From positions 8,630,770-8,694,769 of the forward strand of contig CP053175.1 in assembly GCA_014607495.2 (NCBI GenBank): DNA of 64,000 nucleotides, written 5' to 3'. Within the stretch, counting starts at the first letter, position 1; the number at the start of each line of letters is the position of its first letter. This stretch comes from Carposina sasakii (Eukaryota > Arthropoda > Insecta > Lepidoptera > Carposinidae). A model generated the notes under the pieces. The model had not been told where the DNA came from and did not search any database. It saw only the letters and a program-made list of their open reading frames with translations. The position numbers and the translations under genes are program-made. This document shows positions 50,134-61,386 of this stretch, piece by piece.

Positions 50134-50391
50134 CTTGATAATTGGTTAGCAATAAATAAAAAGGAAAGATCTTACTTGAGAATCCCTGGTTACTGGTAAC
50201 TCGTAGTAATGGTGGTGAAGATATGGTAATCCTTATTTTGGTTTGGACACAATATCACTTAACTGGTTGGTTCAATGTTAGGAAAAGTATTTCCAAAAGC
50301 TGGTTGTTTGAAAAAATAGTCACTGACACGTCAAGTACAAAGTTCACAACGCGGCAGATCCCACCTTTCCGAAGGCTCGAAGGACCAAATT

Positions 50392-50624
50392 TGTCGGGTG
50401 TAAGGCGAACAAATTAATATGGTAAAAATGGTAAAAACACAGGCTGAGATGCACAAGATAATTATATTGGTAAATGGTTAATGGTAACGCGGCACAGTTG
50501 GTTGGTGGTTGAGCGAGAACTCTCTACATACTAACTTATAATAAACTAATACATAGTTTGGGTTAATACATAAATGCTGACCGCGCGTATTGCTACGCTA
50601 AGATAATGTACTGTACTTCGTACA
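50392..50624 (-). repeat. BEL-1 5' LTR
   Basis: 233 bp, TGTCGGGTG...TTCGTACA on the plus strand, with the primer site TGGTCCTTCGAGCC at 50387-50374 and GGTGC at 50625-50629. Confidence 0.9.
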
Positions 50625-50629
50625 GGTGC

Positions 50630-51244
50630 TCTACTCCCAGTCCTGATGCGAAATGTAACGGCATTGTGTTGCGACGAAGGGCAGACTCTAGTGTCCACCT
50701 TCCAGTCCACTATGCCGCTGACGATGGACCCCGATGCAAAGGTGACATCAATGATAGAGGCTCTGTCTCGGCCGTGCGTGACCGTCTCAAATGTGGGAGT
50801 GTCACCTTCATTGCAGCAGTACATGTTGCTAACATGCATGACCTCCACGATCTCGTTGCCGCGTTTGTTGGTGGATGCGCTGTGCCAAATCGTGTTCCAC
50901 CCGTTGAAGTCGCCTCCCACCACCTTGTGGTGGTTGGCGGTTGCCTTTAGAAACAGGTCAATTCTGGATAGTGTGTTTCCCTCATCTTCGTCTGGCTCAA
51001 CATAGGCGGAAGCTAGGTAGATGGTACATTTGTCGACCTCAATGCCGACCACGCTGAGATTAGCCGTTGAGTACTGTGAGACGCCCAGAATCTTCCCGCG
51101 ACCAGCCTTGGCAAGGACACAGGCCTTGACCCACCTGCCCTCAGAATGCTGGAAGATATTAATTCCCTGTATGGGGTGCATTTCGTTACCCGCACAGACA
51201 TACGGATCCGAAATTAATGCAATTTGAAAGGTACTTTCCATAAA
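50630..51244 (-). pseudogene. R1-clade LINE, endonuclease half
   Basis: APE-type endonuclease read from about 51241: ALISDPYV, GVSQYSTANLSVVGIEV, LASAYVEPDEDEGNT, VVGGDFNGWNTIWHS, GNEIVEVM and SIIDVTFAS. It ends NAVTFRIRTGSRAP at the BEL-1 insertion. The N-terminus is missing at about 51244, a 5' truncation. This is the upstream half of the LINE at 26299-27479. Confidence 0.8.
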
Positions 51245-51344
51245 GTATATTAAAAATTCTTGTTAGCTGTTTTTGGAACGATCAACATTACATTGTATGA
51301 TGTTGATAAACTTATCCATAATCGATGCGGGACTCTATTTCTAT
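51245..51344. other. Junction sequence between two LINEs
   Basis: 100 bases of AT-rich sequence with no homology seen to either neighbour. GC content rises sharply at 51345. Confidence 0.4.
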
Positions 51345-52565
51345 GTCGCGTCTGGGGACCGAGTACGGCTCGCAGACTACGGCTACGTCTATCGACCACT
51401 CCGCCATACTCTGGACAAACAGGTCCTGAACACGGGCGGCGTGGTTGACGTTCGCCTGTAGAATGCGTGTCGTCGTGGCCATTAATTAACTGCCATTTGC
51501 GCTTCCTCCGCAGGCTGTCCCGCAGCGCTGGTGGCCGCGGGTGAGCGAGTCGGCTGCTGCGAGGGGGCCCGGGGGCCTTCGGCAGCGACTCTTCTCCTCG
51601 GTGGTCTGCGGGCAGTGCAGGACCTGCCGCCCACAATGTGGTCGGCCTTCTTCTTGGCGGCCGTGCACAGGGAGCACTTTGGCGCCTCCCTGCATGCCGC
51701 CGCCCTGTGGCCGGGCCGGCCGCAGCGATAACATTCATCGCTGCGGTCCACCGCTGACTGGCACGTCGCGGCGACGTGCCCGACTTCGAGGCAGCGGAAA
51801 CACCGCATGGGTCTCGACTCCAGCAGTGATACTTGGGCCGAGACCCATCCGACCAACACTCGGCCGCCCCCTACCACCTTCTTAGCAGCCGCGATTGGGC
51901 ACCGCAGCCACGCCGAACCTAGGCCGGAGGGTCAACGCGGATCTCCCCGACCCTGATTGCGCTTGCGGCGCAGCCTCCTATTCGTGCCACAGCGGCTGCA
52001 ATCTCCTCAGATTTGACAGAATCGTCAAGGCCAGAGATGCGCAAATCTGCGCACCTCTCCGGCCTTGAGATCCTGACGTCCTCCTTGGCAAGTTCCGCCT
52101 GGAGACGAGCGGCGAGGGCGTCCGCCAGCGGCCCGCTGGATGCTCCCGGAACCACCAGGACACGAGCACCAGTGACGGCTCTGCGAATGCGGACACCCTT
52201 CTCTAGGCCTAGGCCGGGCAGGTCCACTTTAGTCCGGGCCTCGGACAGCACCTTTTCGAAGGTGACGCCCCTCTCTTCCGCTCTCGGCTGTAGTGTTAAA
52301 ACTACGGCCGCGGACCGAGGGGTGCGCATCTTTTTACCATGCGCGTTCTTGCGCCTGCGTCCCGCCACCACATTCCACGCCGTATTTGTGTTCGCGGGTG
52401 CGGGTGGCAACGGGCGGGGACGGGGCTGCGGAGCGGCGGGAGCCGATCCCAACTGTCGCGCTGCCATGCTCTTACGGCCCCGTTTACGCTTACGCTTCTT
52501 CTTGTTGGCAGCGGGGGCTGGGTTCGCCGATTTTGGTGGCGCTGCGGCAGGACGTCCAGCTACGC
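51345..52565 (-). pseudogene. GC-rich R1-clade LINE copy 1: truncated gag-like ORF1 and EN start
   Basis: Very similar to 55910-57190. Frames on the minus strand encode the ORF1 region (52467-51919: SAAVVLTLQP, GVTFEKVLSEARTKVDLPGL, ADLRISGLDD). Then come three zinc knuckles (51877-51482: CFRCLEVGHVAATC, CYRCGRPGHRAAAC, CSLCTAAKKKADH) and the first residues of endonuclease. It is truncated at both ends and carries a frameshift near 51900-51930. The bacterial-like GC richness is normal for this LINE group. Confidence 0.8.
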
Positions 52566-52956
52566 ACTAACCTTTTTTTTTTTAACCTTGGGAAAATGCG
52601 TTACGCATACCCGCCGACGTGGGGTTCGCGGGGCGGGTTATGTGGGACTCGGCGCCGGGGAAAATAAAAGAAAACCCGACGCAATACCCACTAAAAACCC
52701 AAGGGTGTTCCTCGTCGTCGCTTAAGTCCGCGGGCCCATGAGACTATCGAAGCATTCAACCACGGGACCCGCGGGACGACACGCCCGCCGCCAAACCGCA
52801 GCAGGCTCTCTTCAGGGGGCGCTTAGCTGTAGCGCCCCTGGGCGGTTATTTAGCCGCCCGACTCCGTCGGCGACGTGCGGAACACGTGCACGTCGCTCAA
52901 CTCGTGGGCTCGGTACGATGGGCGACGGTCACCCCTGACTGTCACCCCGAGCCCCC

Positions 52957-55900
52957 CTATGGGGGAAGGCGGTCATATGCACGCCGCCTTCTGCGAGATC
53001 TCTCGCGGCGGAGCGGGTCTGCTGCAGCATCTTGCTCTCGCGCCCGCTCCGCCGTCTCTTTGGCCATCATAACCTCTTCACAGAAGGCGACGGCCGCCCT
53101 CCAGGCCTCTCTGCTGCCGATCATGGCGCTGACTAGCGCCGGCAGCGAGAGGTCCGCCCCCGCTTCGGCCACCAGACGCGCTCGGGGCGCGGCCACGCCG
53201 GGCACGCCGACAACGTGTGCTCGGCTGTATCGTCGACGGCGTCGCAGTGGTGACGCTGTCGGCTCCCTTCTCACAACCCTGTGCAGGTAGTGCCCAAAGC
53301 ACCCATGGCCGGTGAGCACCTGCACAAGGCGGTACGTGAGCGCACCCCGTCTGCGATCGACCCACTCTTTCAGAACGGGCCGGATCGCTCCGATCGTCCG
53401 GTGGCCGGCACTCGGCTCGTCGAGCCGGTCCGTCCATTTCCGGAGCAGAGCATCCCGCTGCACGTTTCGGTAGCATCGCGTCTCCTCCGGAAACGGAAGG
53501 TCTCCCCTCCGCCGCTGCTCTGCTACGCGCCGGTATATCGCCGCCGCTAGCTCTGCGTCTAGGTCCCAGGGAGGAGTTCCTGCGAGCACGCACGCCGCCT
53601 CGAAGGACACGTACGGTACCCTCTCGCGATCCTGACCAGCCGCAATCCGCTGCGCCGGCGCAGCAGTTTCTTGCCATTGGCGGTCAGGTTGTCGGTCCAT
53701 ACGGGTGCCCCGTATAGGGCCATGGACCGCACCACGCCCGCGTACAGACGGCGGCATCCTCCCCTGGGACTTCCCAAGTTCGGCAGCAGTCCGCCGAGCG
53801 CGCAAGCTACCCTTTTCAGCTTTGGGGCCAGCCCCTCGAAGTGGGCGTTGAACATCCACCGGGCGTCGAGTACTAGGCCCAAGTGTTTCATGGGCCTCGC
53901 GACGCCGATGGAGACTCCACCCACGACGATGCCGGCCCCCGCTGGGGGTCCCATCCGAGGCCCGTGAAAACAGATGGCCTCGGATTTATTTAAGGCGACC
54001 TCCAGCCCGAGACTTCTGATCCGTCCGACGACGTGAGCCACACCTGCCGTGGCCAGTAGGGCAGCCTCTCGAAACGAGCTGCCGCGGGCGGTAACAAGGG
54101 TGTCGTCCGCATAGCAAGTGACATTGACACCCCGCAGGTTAGCGCCGCGCAGCACCCTGTCGTAGCCGATGTTCCACAGCAGGGGGCCTAAAACCGACCC
54201 CTGTGGAACACCGCACGACACGGCCCTCTGGCCCCATCCTCCCTGCGCCGGATAGCGAATCGCGCGATCCGCGAGGTAATCCTCTACGATCCGGCGCAGG
54301 TACCGTGGCACGCCGTGGTGCCCGAGCGCATACCTGATGCAGCCCCACGGGAGCGAATTGAAGGCGTTTGCGATGTCGATCGACACCGCCAGCAACACCT
54401 CGCCCCGATGGACCGCATCCTCCGCCAGGACCTTCACCCGCAGAAGGGCGTCGATGGTGGACTTACCCGTGCGAAAACCGTACTGGGTCTCGCTCAGGTT
54501 CGGTTCGACCGTCTCTAAGTGCTCGACGAGACGTCGAGCGATGATACGCTCGAAGATCTTACCCGCCTCGTCGAGCAATACCCTCCTTGGCCAGCAAGAC
54601 GAGTATTCCCGATTTCCAGATTTTCGGAAACCGGCCCCGCTCCAGGCAGTCGGTGAAGATCCTTCGCACTCTCGGCTCAATGAGCACGGAGCTGAGGGCG
54701 TTAACCCAGGCCCGTCCGGGAGTTCCGTCGGGCCCGGGCGCGGTGTTCTTCTTCCTGATTCTCAGTACCGCCGCCCCAAGCTCCGCTCGCCTGACTTCAG
54801 GCACCACGGCATCCTCGTCGTCGGGGTCACCACCTGGCGGTGGGGGGAGACTGTGATCTCTCCCCTCCGGGAAGAGCGTTTCCACCACCCTTCCCAGGAG
54901 CTCCGGCTGGAGACTCTCCGTCAGCGGGGGCGCCCAGGGGCGCAGTTTGCCCCTCACTGACTTGTAAGGGCGCCCCCATGGATCACGGTCCAACGTCTCC
55001 AGCATCTCCTTCACCGCCGCTTCCTTCGCCCTGGCAATCTCCACGCGCAGGGCTTTGGTGGCGACCCTGTACGCTTCGTACAGGCGGTCCTCCTCATCGA
55101 CGTTACGTCGTCGCCTCCTTCGGCTTCGGCAATACTGGCGGCGCGCTGTCCCGCAGGCTCGACGGAGCCGCGACAGCTCCTCCGACCACCAGTACACCTG
55201 CCGCCTGGGGGAGTAGTTCCCTGAGAGGCGGGGCATGGCAGCGTCGCACATGTGCGTCATGGACAGCACCAGCGACTCCGCCTCTCTCTCCACGTCCACC
55301 GGACTATCGGGCGCCGAACGACTCCAGGCTTCGACCTGCAACGCCTCATAGAAGAGGTCCCGGTCGAAGCGCTTCAGCGCCCAGCGTGGACAATCCGAAC
55401 GCAAGGAACGGCTCGGGCTGCTCGGGGCACCCGGGAGCGCGGAGACATCGAATCGAATATATCGGTGATCCGACAGGGTCTCCACACTCGCCATCACTTC
55501 CCAGCCCCGGACACGGCGCGCCAGGGCGGCTGTGGCGAACGAAACGTCCACTATTGAACAACCTCCCTGTCGCACGCACGTGTCGACCGTCCCTCGATTC
55601 AGTAAGCACAGCCCGGTGGAGATAGAAAACTCCTCCAGCAAACCCCCAAGCGGTGGACCACGCGGTGGACCACGCATTCAGATCTCCGGCGAGCAGGACG
55701 TGGCCGGGGCTCAGCCACCCAACCACAGCCTCCAACTCGTCCAAAAACTCTTCGAACTCGTGCAGACTGCGATTGGGGGAAAAATACACCCCAACCACCG
55801 CTATCCCGCGCGAGCAGGCGACGACGTAACCCGGTCCCTTCTCAGTCCGATCGAAGGGTCGCGATCCGGCCCCTCGGACAATGGCCACGACGCCGTCACG

Positions 55901-56053
55901 GTCTCCGACCCAAGTGTCGCGTCTGGGGACCGAGTACGGCTCGCAGACTACGGCTACGTCTATCGACCACTCCGCCATACTCTGGACAAAGAGGTCCTGA
56001 GCACGGGCGGCGTGGTTGACGTTCGCCTGTAGAATGCGTGTCGTCGTGGCCAT
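52957..56053 (-). pseudogene. R1-clade LINE ORF2: endonuclease and reverse transcriptase
   Basis: Endonuclease 56053-55500 (ILQANVNHAARAQDL, VVCEPYSVPRRDTWV, LLAGDLNAWSTAW, SIVDVSFAT, LSDHRYIRFDV). A shift lies at a 12-bp tandem duplication near 55650-55680. RT follows: KIWKSGILVLLAKEG, then a short deletion and shift near 54575, then QYGFRTGKSTIDALL, VSIDIANAFNSLPW, GVPQGSVLGPLLWN and the catalytic CYADDTLVTA near 54100-54130. The C-terminal part (53859-52957) has the R1-type GHGCFGHYLHRV region, in another frame from about 53600. Most domains survive, but the ORF is broken at three or more sites. Confidence 0.82.
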
Positions 56054-58430
56054 TCATTAACTGCCATTGGCGCTTCCTCCGCAGGCTGTCCCGCAGCGCT
56101 GGCGGCCGCGTGTGAGCGAGTCGGCTGCTGCGAGGGGGCCCGGGGGCCTTCGGCAGCGACTCTTCTCCTCGGTGGTCTGCGGGCAGTGCAGGACCTGCCG
56201 CCCACAATGTGGTCGGCCTTCTTCTTGGCGGCCGTGCACAGGGAGCACTTTGGCGCCTCCCGGCATGCCGCCGCCCTGTGGCCGGGCCGGCCGCAGCGAT
56301 AACATTCATCGCTGCGGTCCACCGCTGACTGGCACGTCGCGGCGACGTGCCCGACTTCGAGGCAGCGGAAACACCGCATGGGTCTCGACTCCAGCAGTGA
56401 TACTTGGGCCCATCCAACCAACACTCGGCCGCCCCCTACCACCTTCTTAGCAGCCGTGATTGGGCACCGCAGCCATGCCGAATCTAGGCCGGAGGGTCCA
56501 ACGCGGATCTCCCCGACCCTGATTGCGCTTGCGGCGCAGCCTCCTATTCGTGCCACAGCGGCTGCAATCTCCTCCGTTTTGACAGAATCGTCAAGGCCAG
56601 AAATGCGCAAATCTGCGCACCTCTCCGGCCTTGAGATCCTGACGTCCTCCTCGGAAAGTTCCGCCTGGAGACGAGCGGCGAGGGCGTCCGCCAGCGGCCC
56701 GCTGGATGCTCCCGGCACCACCAGGACACGAGCACCAGTGACGGCTCTGCGAATGCGGACACCCTTCTCTAGGCCTAGGCCGGGCAGGTCCACCTTAGTC
56801 CGGGCCTCGGACAGCACCTTTTCGAAGGTGACGCCCCTCTCTTTCGCTCCCGGCTGTAGTGTTAAAACTACGGCCGCGGACCGAGGGGTGCGCATCTTTT
56901 TCGCCTTCTTTTTAGGCGGAGCAGTCCGACGTTGCACCGGCGGCGCTCTCATCACCTTGGTTCTCTCACCTCTTCTTGGCCCCTACCATGCGCGCTCTTG
57001 CGCCTGCGTCCCGCCACCACATTCCACGCCGTATTTGTGTTAGCGGGTGCGGGTGGCAACGGGCGGGGACGGGGCTGCGGAGCGGCGGGAGCCGATCCCG
57101 ACTCTCGCGCTGCCATGCTCTTACGGGCCCGTTTACGCTTACGCTTCTTCTTCTTGTTGGCAGTGGGGGCTGGGTTCGCCGATTTTGGTGGCGCTGCTGC
57201 AAGACGTCCAGCCTGCGCCTGCGGCCGCCCTGCCGCGGGCGTTCTCCTTTGTGCCCTTACGGGCGCTGAGGGCTCGGCCGGGGGCGGCCGTGACGTGCTC
57301 GTTGGTGTGGCCTCTCTTGGAGGTGAGGAGACAGTGCCGTGGTCGGCTAGCCTCCATCTGTCCGCAGCCAGAGGGGGACGAAGATGGATACGGTCCATCA
57401 ACTCCAGCCGCCTTAGCAGGGAGGCGTTCATCCTCTCCGACGCCTTCTGCTCAGCCTCCTTCTCCTTTTGGAGCTGAGCGAGTTCAGATTGCAGGCGACG
57501 AACGTCCTCCTGCAATTTTGTCGTCACGTCTGTGACGGTCCGCTCGCACAGCCCCGCACAGGCCTTGCGCACCAGGACGATCCCGTCCCTGAGAGCCTTA
57601 ATAAATGGCCCCTGGAGGTTCTTTGACCTCGAGGCCACCTTCTCTATCAGAGCAACGCCCTGATCCAGATCCTCCAGAGGGTCGGGAGCCTGTTTTCCTT
57701 GGACTCCCGACTCAGGAGCCGACGACGATTCGGAGAGGCGCAAGCTTCTGGTTTGTCGCGCCTCCGTCAACGACTCCTGCATCTCCTCTTCGGCCCTCAG
57801 GCGGAGCTCCTCCCTCCTCGCTTTCACGAGCCTCTCTTTGGCCTGGGCCAGGCCCACGTATTCGCCCGTGATCGGGGGCCTGCCTCGATGTCGTCGGGCT
57901 GGTGGCGAGCGCTGAGGCTCTTCGTCACCGCTCGTATCCGACTTCGACCCCCGACGCGTCCTTCGCCTTTTCCGGGAGTGACGATCGGAAGACGGAGACG
58001 GTGCCGGTGAAGCGGATCCCACCGACATAATGCCGGCCAGGTCCGACCCCTCCGACAACGAACTCCGCTCCCGCTCGCCCCCCCCCCCCTTCACTGGCCG
58101 TGTCGAACAGCGACCGCGCTCCACTACTAGTGCTAGTGAGAGGTAGCCGCTGTAGCCGCACTTCAGGCACTGCCTGCCCCTGCAGCCCCGCGGACATCTC
58201 CTTCGCGCACTCCGCCTTTGCAGGCTCTTCATCCGACCGGACTTCGGGCTTAGACCCCTCCGGCCCCGCGGCACTACGCCGCGCACTCCGCAGTGACATT
58301 TTTTCGTACTGCCTCGTCGTTTCTGGGCGGGCTTCGGGCTCACGCCCCCCCGACCCCACGGACCGCATAGCCTCCGTGCATCCACCAGACGTCTTATCGT
58401 GAGTACTTGAAAAATCCATTCAAGTCCCAC
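55960..58430 (-). pseudogene. R1-clade LINE ORF1 (gag-like)
   Basis: ORF1 binds element RNA. The N-terminal frame (58430-56952) is Ser/Arg-rich, with a coiled coil (LQEDVRRLQSELAQLQKEKE, about residues 300-335). The C-terminal frame (56955-55960) has a central domain and three zinc knuckles as in copy 1. Compared with copy 1 there are about 90 extra bases at 56895-56985, which break the frame between AHG and the central domain. The two frames overlap by four bases. This is either an insertion here or a deletion in copy 1. Confidence 0.75.
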
Positions 58431-58541
58431 GAGTATGGGGAAATAAACGGTCCATCCGACACGAACGGGTAAGCCCCCTGCGCCCGGGTTAAGCCTCCAG
58501 CTTACACCCCAGGGGTCAGCCGTCCCTGAGGGGCTGGGGTT

Positions 58542-59041
58542 NNNNNNNNNNNNNNNNNNNNNNNNNNNNNNNNNNNNNNNNNNNNNNNNNNNNNNNNNNN
58601 NNNNNNNNNNNNNNNNNNNNNNNNNNNNNNNNNNNNNNNNNNNNNNNNNNNNNNNNNNNNNNNNNNNNNNNNNNNNNNNNNNNNNNNNNNNNNNNNNNNN
58701 NNNNNNNNNNNNNNNNNNNNNNNNNNNNNNNNNNNNNNNNNNNNNNNNNNNNNNNNNNNNNNNNNNNNNNNNNNNNNNNNNNNNNNNNNNNNNNNNNNNN
58801 NNNNNNNNNNNNNNNNNNNNNNNNNNNNNNNNNNNNNNNNNNNNNNNNNNNNNNNNNNNNNNNNNNNNNNNNNNNNNNNNNNNNNNNNNNNNNNNNNNNN
58901 NNNNNNNNNNNNNNNNNNNNNNNNNNNNNNNNNNNNNNNNNNNNNNNNNNNNNNNNNNNNNNNNNNNNNNNNNNNNNNNNNNNNNNNNNNNNNNNNNNNN
59001 NNNNNNNNNNNNNNNNNNNNNNNNNNNNNNNNNNNNNNNNN
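58542..59041. other. Assembly gap of exactly 500 N
   Basis: 500 N bases. The round number indicates a scaffold gap of unknown true size, so order and distance across it are not certain. Confidence 0.99.
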
Positions 59042-59661
59042 AACTTTAGTAATGTGGACGCTTAAAAATCCATTATCCTTAAATTTAAAGTAACAACCTC
59101 TAGTCAGTACATCCTTACCTGGAGCTTATCTATAATTCGACCCAGTAACCACTTTCGGGAGAAGACGTTCGTCCTTTACAAGGGACTATGGCCGAGTTTA
59201 GGCTCAGTTTTAGGCTCTGACCACTTGTATCGATTTTGAAGGAGTGGTTAAATATTCAGAACTCCACCGTGACCAAAGATTTTGAACCATCCTTTGGATG
59301 AAGCTGCCATCGGTTCAGAGGTGAGATGAATTGATTATGTAGCTCCTCTTCAGGAACTGATAGGAGCTTCACCAATGAGGAAATGCCCAGGAGTAATTGG
59401 AGAAACGTCGTCAATAGAGTTGCTAACAGCGGTTAAAGGTCGTGAATTGACACAAGCTTCTACTTGCGTCAGTAAGGTAGCATACCTCAAACGTAAGTAT
59501 TGTTTTGACCGATAATTCGTTTAAGGTGAGACTTAACCGACCTTAACCCAGCCTCCCACAAACCACCCAAAATGTGGGGATCCAGGGGGGATAAAGTGCC
59601 AAGTATTATGTCATTAGCCAGTAATTCAGAGATCTCTCCAATCACTCGTGAGTTTCGATTT
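59042..59661 (-). pseudogene. BEL-4 integrase C-terminal remnants
   Basis: In shifting frames on the minus strand: PPGSPHFGGLWEAGV-like sequence (about 59560-59605), VEACVNSRPL (about 59440-59470) and SPITPGHFLIGEAP (about 59360-59405). These are the conserved end of the integrase core and the post-core region. Stops and shifts are frequent. The remainder to the gap is unrecognised. Confidence 0.7.
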
Positions 59662-61299
59662 TTAAAACATAGAATCTAACTCTTTAGAGGCTCCAACGAA
59701 ATTGGTTGCACAGTCACTCCACAGATCACTACAGTGTCCGCGTCGTGCAATGAATCGTCGAAAGGCAGCAATAAACGCTGCGGTAGTGAGATCGGTTACC
59801 AATTCTAAGTGAATTGCTTTAGTAACTGTGCAAACAAACAGACTAATATAAGCCTTGCATGTGCGCTTACATCGTCCCGGGTATAACTTGAGGATAATCG
59901 GACCCGCATAATCGACTCCACTGGAGCGAAAAGGTTTACCAGGAGTTACTCTAGACGAAGGCAATTGTCCCATCAGTTGGTTAATTGGCGTTGCTGACTG
60001 TTTGAAACAGGTAATACATTTGTGAATAATTTTCTTAATCAGATTTTTTGCGCCAACTATCCAGTATTTGGAACACACCATATTCAGAGTTAACTGAGGC
60101 CCACCATGTAAGGTATGACGATGAGCATCTTGTACAATTAAGAGAGCGAGGTGACAACTAGAGGACAAAACAACCGGACATTTTTTGTTAAAACTAACTT
60201 GTGAATTATGCAGGCGACCGGAAACTCTCAACACTCCAAATTCATCCAGGTAAGGTACAAGGGATCTTAATTTACTAGTTTTATTTACACTGCCTCCTTT
60301 CCTTAATATCCTAATTTCCTCTTGAAAATAAATAGCTTGTGACAATCGAATACAAACATAAGTGGATTTCCTTAACTCAGCTACCGTAAGATATGGAAGA
60401 AAGGATACAGGTGGCGAGATCATTTTCTTAAAGTTAATTCTAGATTTACAAATTGCAACAAACTTAAAAACACACGCAGTGACACGGATTAATTTGGAAA
60501 ATTTCGAGAATCTATTGAGATATGAGCTGGCTTCTTCACTGTCAACTGTAACTCCGACATGTATAACTTCCTCGTGATTTTTAAGTTTTGTTTCCTTAAT
60601 CTCTAGCTGTGTGTCTGGAATATCAGTCGAAAGTGACGAAAGTGTGATAAAATCAATGTTGCGCAAGAATTTGGGTCCGTGCCACCATAAGTCGTGATCT
60701 TTCAGTAACTGTGGGTTTAAACCGCGTGAAGCGCAATCTGCAGGATTTTCTGCTGACTTTACATGGTGCCACTGACTACTGCTTAATACATTTAAAATTT
60801 CTGTTGTGCGATTGGCGACAAAGGTTTTCCACACATTAGGATTTTTCTTTAACCAGGCCAGAACAATCATTGAATCCGTCCAGGCATGGATGTTTTCATC
60901 CTTTAGTTTTAGACTATTCTTAATACCTTTAATTAATTTAGCTAAGAGTACGGCAGCATTAAGTTCTAAACGAGGTAACGATACCTGCTTTACAGGAGCC
61001 ACCTTTGTTTTTGCGATAACAATTGAAACATGAACAGTGTCACTAGTAACTACTTTTAGGTACACAACTGCAGCATAAGCTAGAGTGGATGCATCGCTGA
61101 ATCCATGAACTTCCACGCTTTGAATTCCATCGTTAGTGTGATACCAGCGCTCTAAGTAAATTGTATCCATGTGTAATAGTTGGTATCTGTAACCCCTCCA
61201 CTCTGAAGCTAACTCAGAAGGAAGTTCATCAGTCCACCCAATGCCACTCAACCACAATTTTTGTAAAATTATCTTAGCAGAGATAATAACTGGCCCCAA
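59662..61299 (-). pseudogene. pol: BEL-4 RNase H and integrase
   Basis: 545 residues open. GPVIISAKIILQKLW opens the region after RT. RNase H: EVHGFSDASTLAYAAVVYL, LELNAAVLLAKLI, AWTDSMIVLAWL, NPADCASRGLNP. Integrase zinc region: HRHTLHGGPQLTLNMVCSKYW, CITCFKQ. Core: RSSGVDYAGPIIL, WSDCATNFVGASKEL. It is cut after the second catalytic Asp by a stop at 59662. The acidic and zinc residues are kept. Confidence 0.82.
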
Positions 61300-61386
61300 A
61301 AATCCTAAAGGGTCAAATGATCTGGCTATATCGGACAGTACCGCAGCTTTAGTGAATGGTTCTTTAGATTCTGAAATATTTTAACT

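Larger units (their letters stand above)
27480..50624 (-). mobile_element. BEL-1: BEL/Pao retrotransposon, rearranged, hosting three other elements
   Basis: Outer ends are LTR sequence: TGTCGGGTGTAAGG at 27480 and ...TTCGTACA ending at 50624. They are flanked by GGTGC (27475-27479, 50625-50629). The 5' LTR (233 bp, 50392-50624) is followed on the minus strand by primer site TGGTCCTTCGAGCC (50387-50374), also used by BEL-2. Its own coding parts are gag at 50133-49821, 41333-40972 and 31795-31011, and pol at 30831-28896. The rest is BEL-2, the Jockey LINE and BEL-3. The 3' end is abnormal: pol stops inside RNase H and meets an inverted LTR copy. Confidence 0.85.
52571..58541 (-). mobile_element. 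GC-rich R1-clade LINE copy 2, nearly full length
   Basis: On the minus strand: leader and ORF1 (58430-55960), ORF2 endonuclease/RT (56053-52957), a short 3' UTR and an A-run at about 52571-52583. It lies head-to-tail with copy 1. Between its A-run and copy 1 is GGTTAG, a TTAGG-telomere-like hexamer. Its 5' end is at or beyond the assembly gap. Several frameshifts and a short deletion in RT make it inactive. Confidence 0.82.

Noticed and set aside
51260..58402. Many long plus-strand ORFs in the GC-rich LINE region
   Set aside because: High GC makes stops rare in all frames; the minus strand carries the recognisable zinc knuckles, endonuclease and RT.
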